From the NCBI GenBank assembly GCA_947561395.2, contig OX387188.1:40729942-40793941 (forward strand): a DNA stretch of 64,000 bases, in the 5' to 3' direction. Source of the DNA: Buxus sempervirens. Taxonomy: Eukaryota > Streptophyta > Magnoliopsida > Buxales > Buxaceae. Below are positions 61,417-64,000 of this stretch, piece by piece. How positions within the stretch are numbered: the first letter of the stretch is position 1; every line of letters begins with the position of its first letter. The notes beneath the pieces were generated by a model. The model was given only the letters and a program-made list of their open reading frames with translations, made no database searches and had not been told where the DNA came from. Made by a program: the position numbers and the translations under genes.

Positions 61417-62522
61417 ATGGATGGTGCCATGATCTCTTTACGGTCGTCTCTCAAAATCAGGTTTCCATCGTCATCGTCACCGCGTCCGTCTCTGTTTTCT
61501 CTCACCTCTCCCTCGTCTCTCCACATCAAATCAAGAAATTTCTTTAGCCTCAATCGAGGATTTTCCCTCAGTTCTATATGCAAGGGAAAACGTGATCTCT
61601 GCATCGTTTCTGAATCCAAAACCGATGGAATACAAGGTTCTCCATCTGTGTCTTCCTTTTCTTCTTCTCCTCAGGCACGTCTCTGTTTCATCGCTTTTAT
61701 AATTTGAATGATCTTAGATGCAAAATAAATGAAAAATGATCAAAGAGTAAACCGAATTTGAATAATTGTAACAATATCTTCGATTCAGGAGGCTGTTTCA
61801 ACTGCCTTTTTGTTGTAATCCATGATCTCTTATATGTTTATGTCTGAACATAAATTTTTAAAGCCAATATCATCCTTGTTGCAGGTTGCTGAATCATTCT
61901 TCAGGAGTGTGCTTGCAAGCATGGAGAAGGTCTATCTAAGTAGGAACCCAACTGCAAATGCCATCTTGGAACTTGTTCGTTCAACCGATGGCAATCAAAT
62001 TTGCTATGATCATTTTGCATTTAGGACATTTGGGGTAATGCTTTGATTTTCTTTGGCACACCCAGTTGGTCAAATATTTATAGGTATCAGTTTTGTTCTT
62101 CCTGCTTCCCCAACAGACATAAACACACAGACACGTTCCTTTCTATTGCCCTTCTGCATAATTGATGATGCTGAGCAAACAAAGTCCTCATCGATTTCTG
62201 TATTCCCAACCAATTTAAGCTTGGCAACCATACTTTTGTTTCATGCCAGTTGGTTGCTTATATATCATTATTATATAGTGACCTCTCTTTTTCCATAAAA
62301 TGACAGGTAGATGGTTATGGGATTGACTCCATGGCTAAATTTTTCGTGGATTTTGGCTATGTGACCAAGGAAGAGTTAAGATTTCCTGCAAAAAAATTGA
62401 GAGCATTGTGGTTTGCTCCTCCAAGTAATCTCAATTCTGATCATGGCAATGGCATTAATGGGCCTTTACCAAGAATTTTTATATCAGAGCTTCTTGTCAA
62501 TGAGATGAGTCCAAAAGCTCAG
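61417..62522 (+). CDS. DUF1338 / 2-oxoadipate dioxygenase-decarboxylase-type protein, first three exons (partial)
   Basis: Exons are 61,417-61,674, 61,885-62,034 and 62,307-62,522, all phase 0, giving 208 residues; the gene continues past the window. Residues 1-86 are Ser/Arg-rich with few acids (MDGAMISLRSSLKIRF..), a typical plastid transit peptide. The DUF1338 domain starts at VAESFFRSVLASMEKVYL and includes ICYDHFAFRTFG, whose His and the Arg four residues later match a metal ligand and substrate-binding Arg reported for bacterial HglS. GYGIDSMAKFFVDFGY and FPAKKLRALWFAPP follow. The family converts 2-oxoadipate to 2-hydroxyglutarate in lysine breakdown; the rice member is FLO7. Intron 1 appears to use a GC donor (CAG/GCACGT). 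Function is inferred from the family. Confidence 0.88.
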
Positions 62523-64000
62523 GTGTGTTCTTAGGGCTTTTCTCCTCAGCAAGCTGATACTTTACACTTTTGCACCTTCCCTGAAGATTATTGGCATATA
62601 GACAGTGTGCTGTTTATTTTCAAAAAAATTTGTTTGGGAACTTTGAATCATTCCAACAGCTTTACACTCATGCTCTCATTAATTGAAAGTTAATTTTCAT
62701 AGTTCTTTTAACTTGAAACTCTGAGTAGTCATTTTTTATGGCAAACAATAATTTCCTTTTTTACTACTGAAACATGCAACAGAGATAAAAGGTTGTAGAA
62801 ACTTGAATCATGATTTTTTTTTAAATGAATATATCTGATAGGAAGTTGCTTGATGTATTTACTTGTAGATAAATGGAATTGGACTAGAGGGAGTAAATGT
62901 AAACTAGAATTTTATAGGGATGCCTTTGAATATAAGGTTTAAAGAAGGGTTAAATCAGGACACAGGATATGGAATACAAATTTAGGACGAATCATAGAGA
63001 GGGCAATGCTATATTAAGCCTGAAATATTGTGAGTTTACCCAAAAAATAAAAAAAAGAAAAGAAAAGAAAGGTTTTCATTACTTCTATGGGTCATTCATG
63101 AGGATGAAGACAGAGAAAATGTTACTCATAAAATTAGAGCTTTGTGCCTAACTGAATAAAATATTCTAAAGTTTTATGTGCGTCCCAATCAAAGAGAAAT
63201 AAATTCTTTTGGATGGTTTGAATGACAATAATTATGGATCAGGATGTTTCTAAACCAAGGTTCATCAGTTTTACAAGAGGAGTGTAGTTGCCATAAGTAT
63301 ACTCAAGAGTGATGAATGCAGAGACTGAGGAAGAAACAATCAGAAATCTATGCATTTTAGAGTGTCAGGGAGTTGTCTTTGTGAGGGATAGGAAAAAGGA
63401 GAGTTAATTGAGATGTTTTGAGCATGTTAAGAAAGAAACAATTGAATTTTCAAGCTGGTTTAAGTTTAAAGATCAAGGAGAAGATTGAAAGGAACATGAA
63501 TGGGGGTTCTGAGGAAAGATTTGCAGGCATGCATTATGACCAATATTGCTCTTGAAAAATTGAAATTCTTTTCCTGGGAACAACCAATATATTGCTTCGT
63601 TAATTTCCTTATTTCTGCAGAGACCAACTTTTGATGATTTTTGCATTTTGATCTGGGTGGAAACAGCTTCCTGCTACTTGGATTTTGGACCTGGATTTTG
63701 TGGATGCCTGCTTTTTCATGGCATGCCAAGATCCTTATTTTGTAATTTTATTAAAATAATATTTTGTACGCATCCAGACTGGTCCTTGATCAGCAGTTCC
63801 ATTGTGTTGACCTGAAAGAATGGCAAGTATTTGAATTGGCTAGTTGGGATGAATTTCTTGTTGCAATGTTCGAACACTGATTTCGTAATTCACATTAGGA
63901 GGAATGTTGATAAAAGGACAGTCATATAGCCGATGTTAATTATATAGTATATTTTCTAGGTTCCATGCATGGTTGTGTGGCATAATACCTGCCTTCACTC
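62523..64000 (+). other. Intron 3 of the DUF1338 gene (runs off the window)
   Basis: It begins GTGTGTTC after CAG. No further DUF1338 exon text (such as the second metal-ligand His region) is seen before 64,000, so the intron is at least 1.48 kb. Confidence 0.7.
63350..63580 (+). mobile_element. RTE-type LINE relic in the intron
   Basis: Plus-strand frames read LRCFEHVKKE (about 63,399-63,435), matching the RTE-clade LRWFGHVKRR motif. With a frame change, GVLRKDLQACIMTNIALEKL (about 63,505-63,565) matches the V.KDL.AC.LTEDMALDR block that follows in the family. Only the ORF C-terminus survives, with stops and shifts. Limits are approximate. Confidence 0.55.

Noticed and set aside
61786-61822. 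Small extra exon (EAVSTAF) in intron 1 of the DUF1338 gene
   Set aside because: An acceptor-like CAG precedes it, but the available donor leaves the next exon out of frame.

Overview
This 64 kb window is nuclear DNA of a flowering plant, probably a woody eudicot. It is AT-rich and gene-poor, with long introns, GT-AG splice sites, many decayed plant LINEs and one large tandem satellite. No bacterial, organellar or CRISPR-like content is seen. Two genes are secure: a complete six-exon mitochondrial porin gene (VDAC, 276 aa; 54,774-58,668) and the first three exons of a plastid-targeted DUF1338 / 2-oxoadipate dioxygenase-type gene (from 61,417, running off the right end).

Layout. 1-57 is a minus-strand ubiquitin-like fragment cut by the window edge. 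60-3,780 has little that can be named beyond a 245-bp duplicated block. 3,783-16,915 is a repeat graveyard: LINE 3' ends on both strands, and an unnamed dispersed repeat family with at least three copies. One copy of that family was split by a LINE, which was itself split by an oppositely oriented LINE. 16,983-45,565 is a 28.6 kb array of about 31 monomers of about 0.87 kb. It has two monomer subfamilies, a three-monomer higher-order pattern and long internal segment duplications. It is interrupted by a 1.4 kb PIF/Harbinger-type element (25,443-26,851) that appears to carry gene-derived sequence, and by a 265-bp LINE 3' end (30,558-30,822).

Right of the array, 46,921-47,760 holds the 5' leader exon and promoter (E2F site, telo-box) of a minus-strand gene whose coding exons were not found; the array could lie in its first intron. 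Next come a small Lys/Glu-rich open frame (49,934-50,353), a foldback sequence (51,580-51,673), a minus-strand defensin-like locus that looks broken (51,939-52,287), an AT-rich spacer, VDAC, a 5'-truncated LINE with a clean 16-bp target duplication (59,317-60,459), a 359-bp hAT-type MITE (60,753-61,111) and the DUF1338 gene.

The genes do not form a pathway. The notable biology is the satellite: its monomer subfamilies, higher-order structure, minus-strand splice-donor-like motif and dated insertions allow a partial reconstruction of how it grew.
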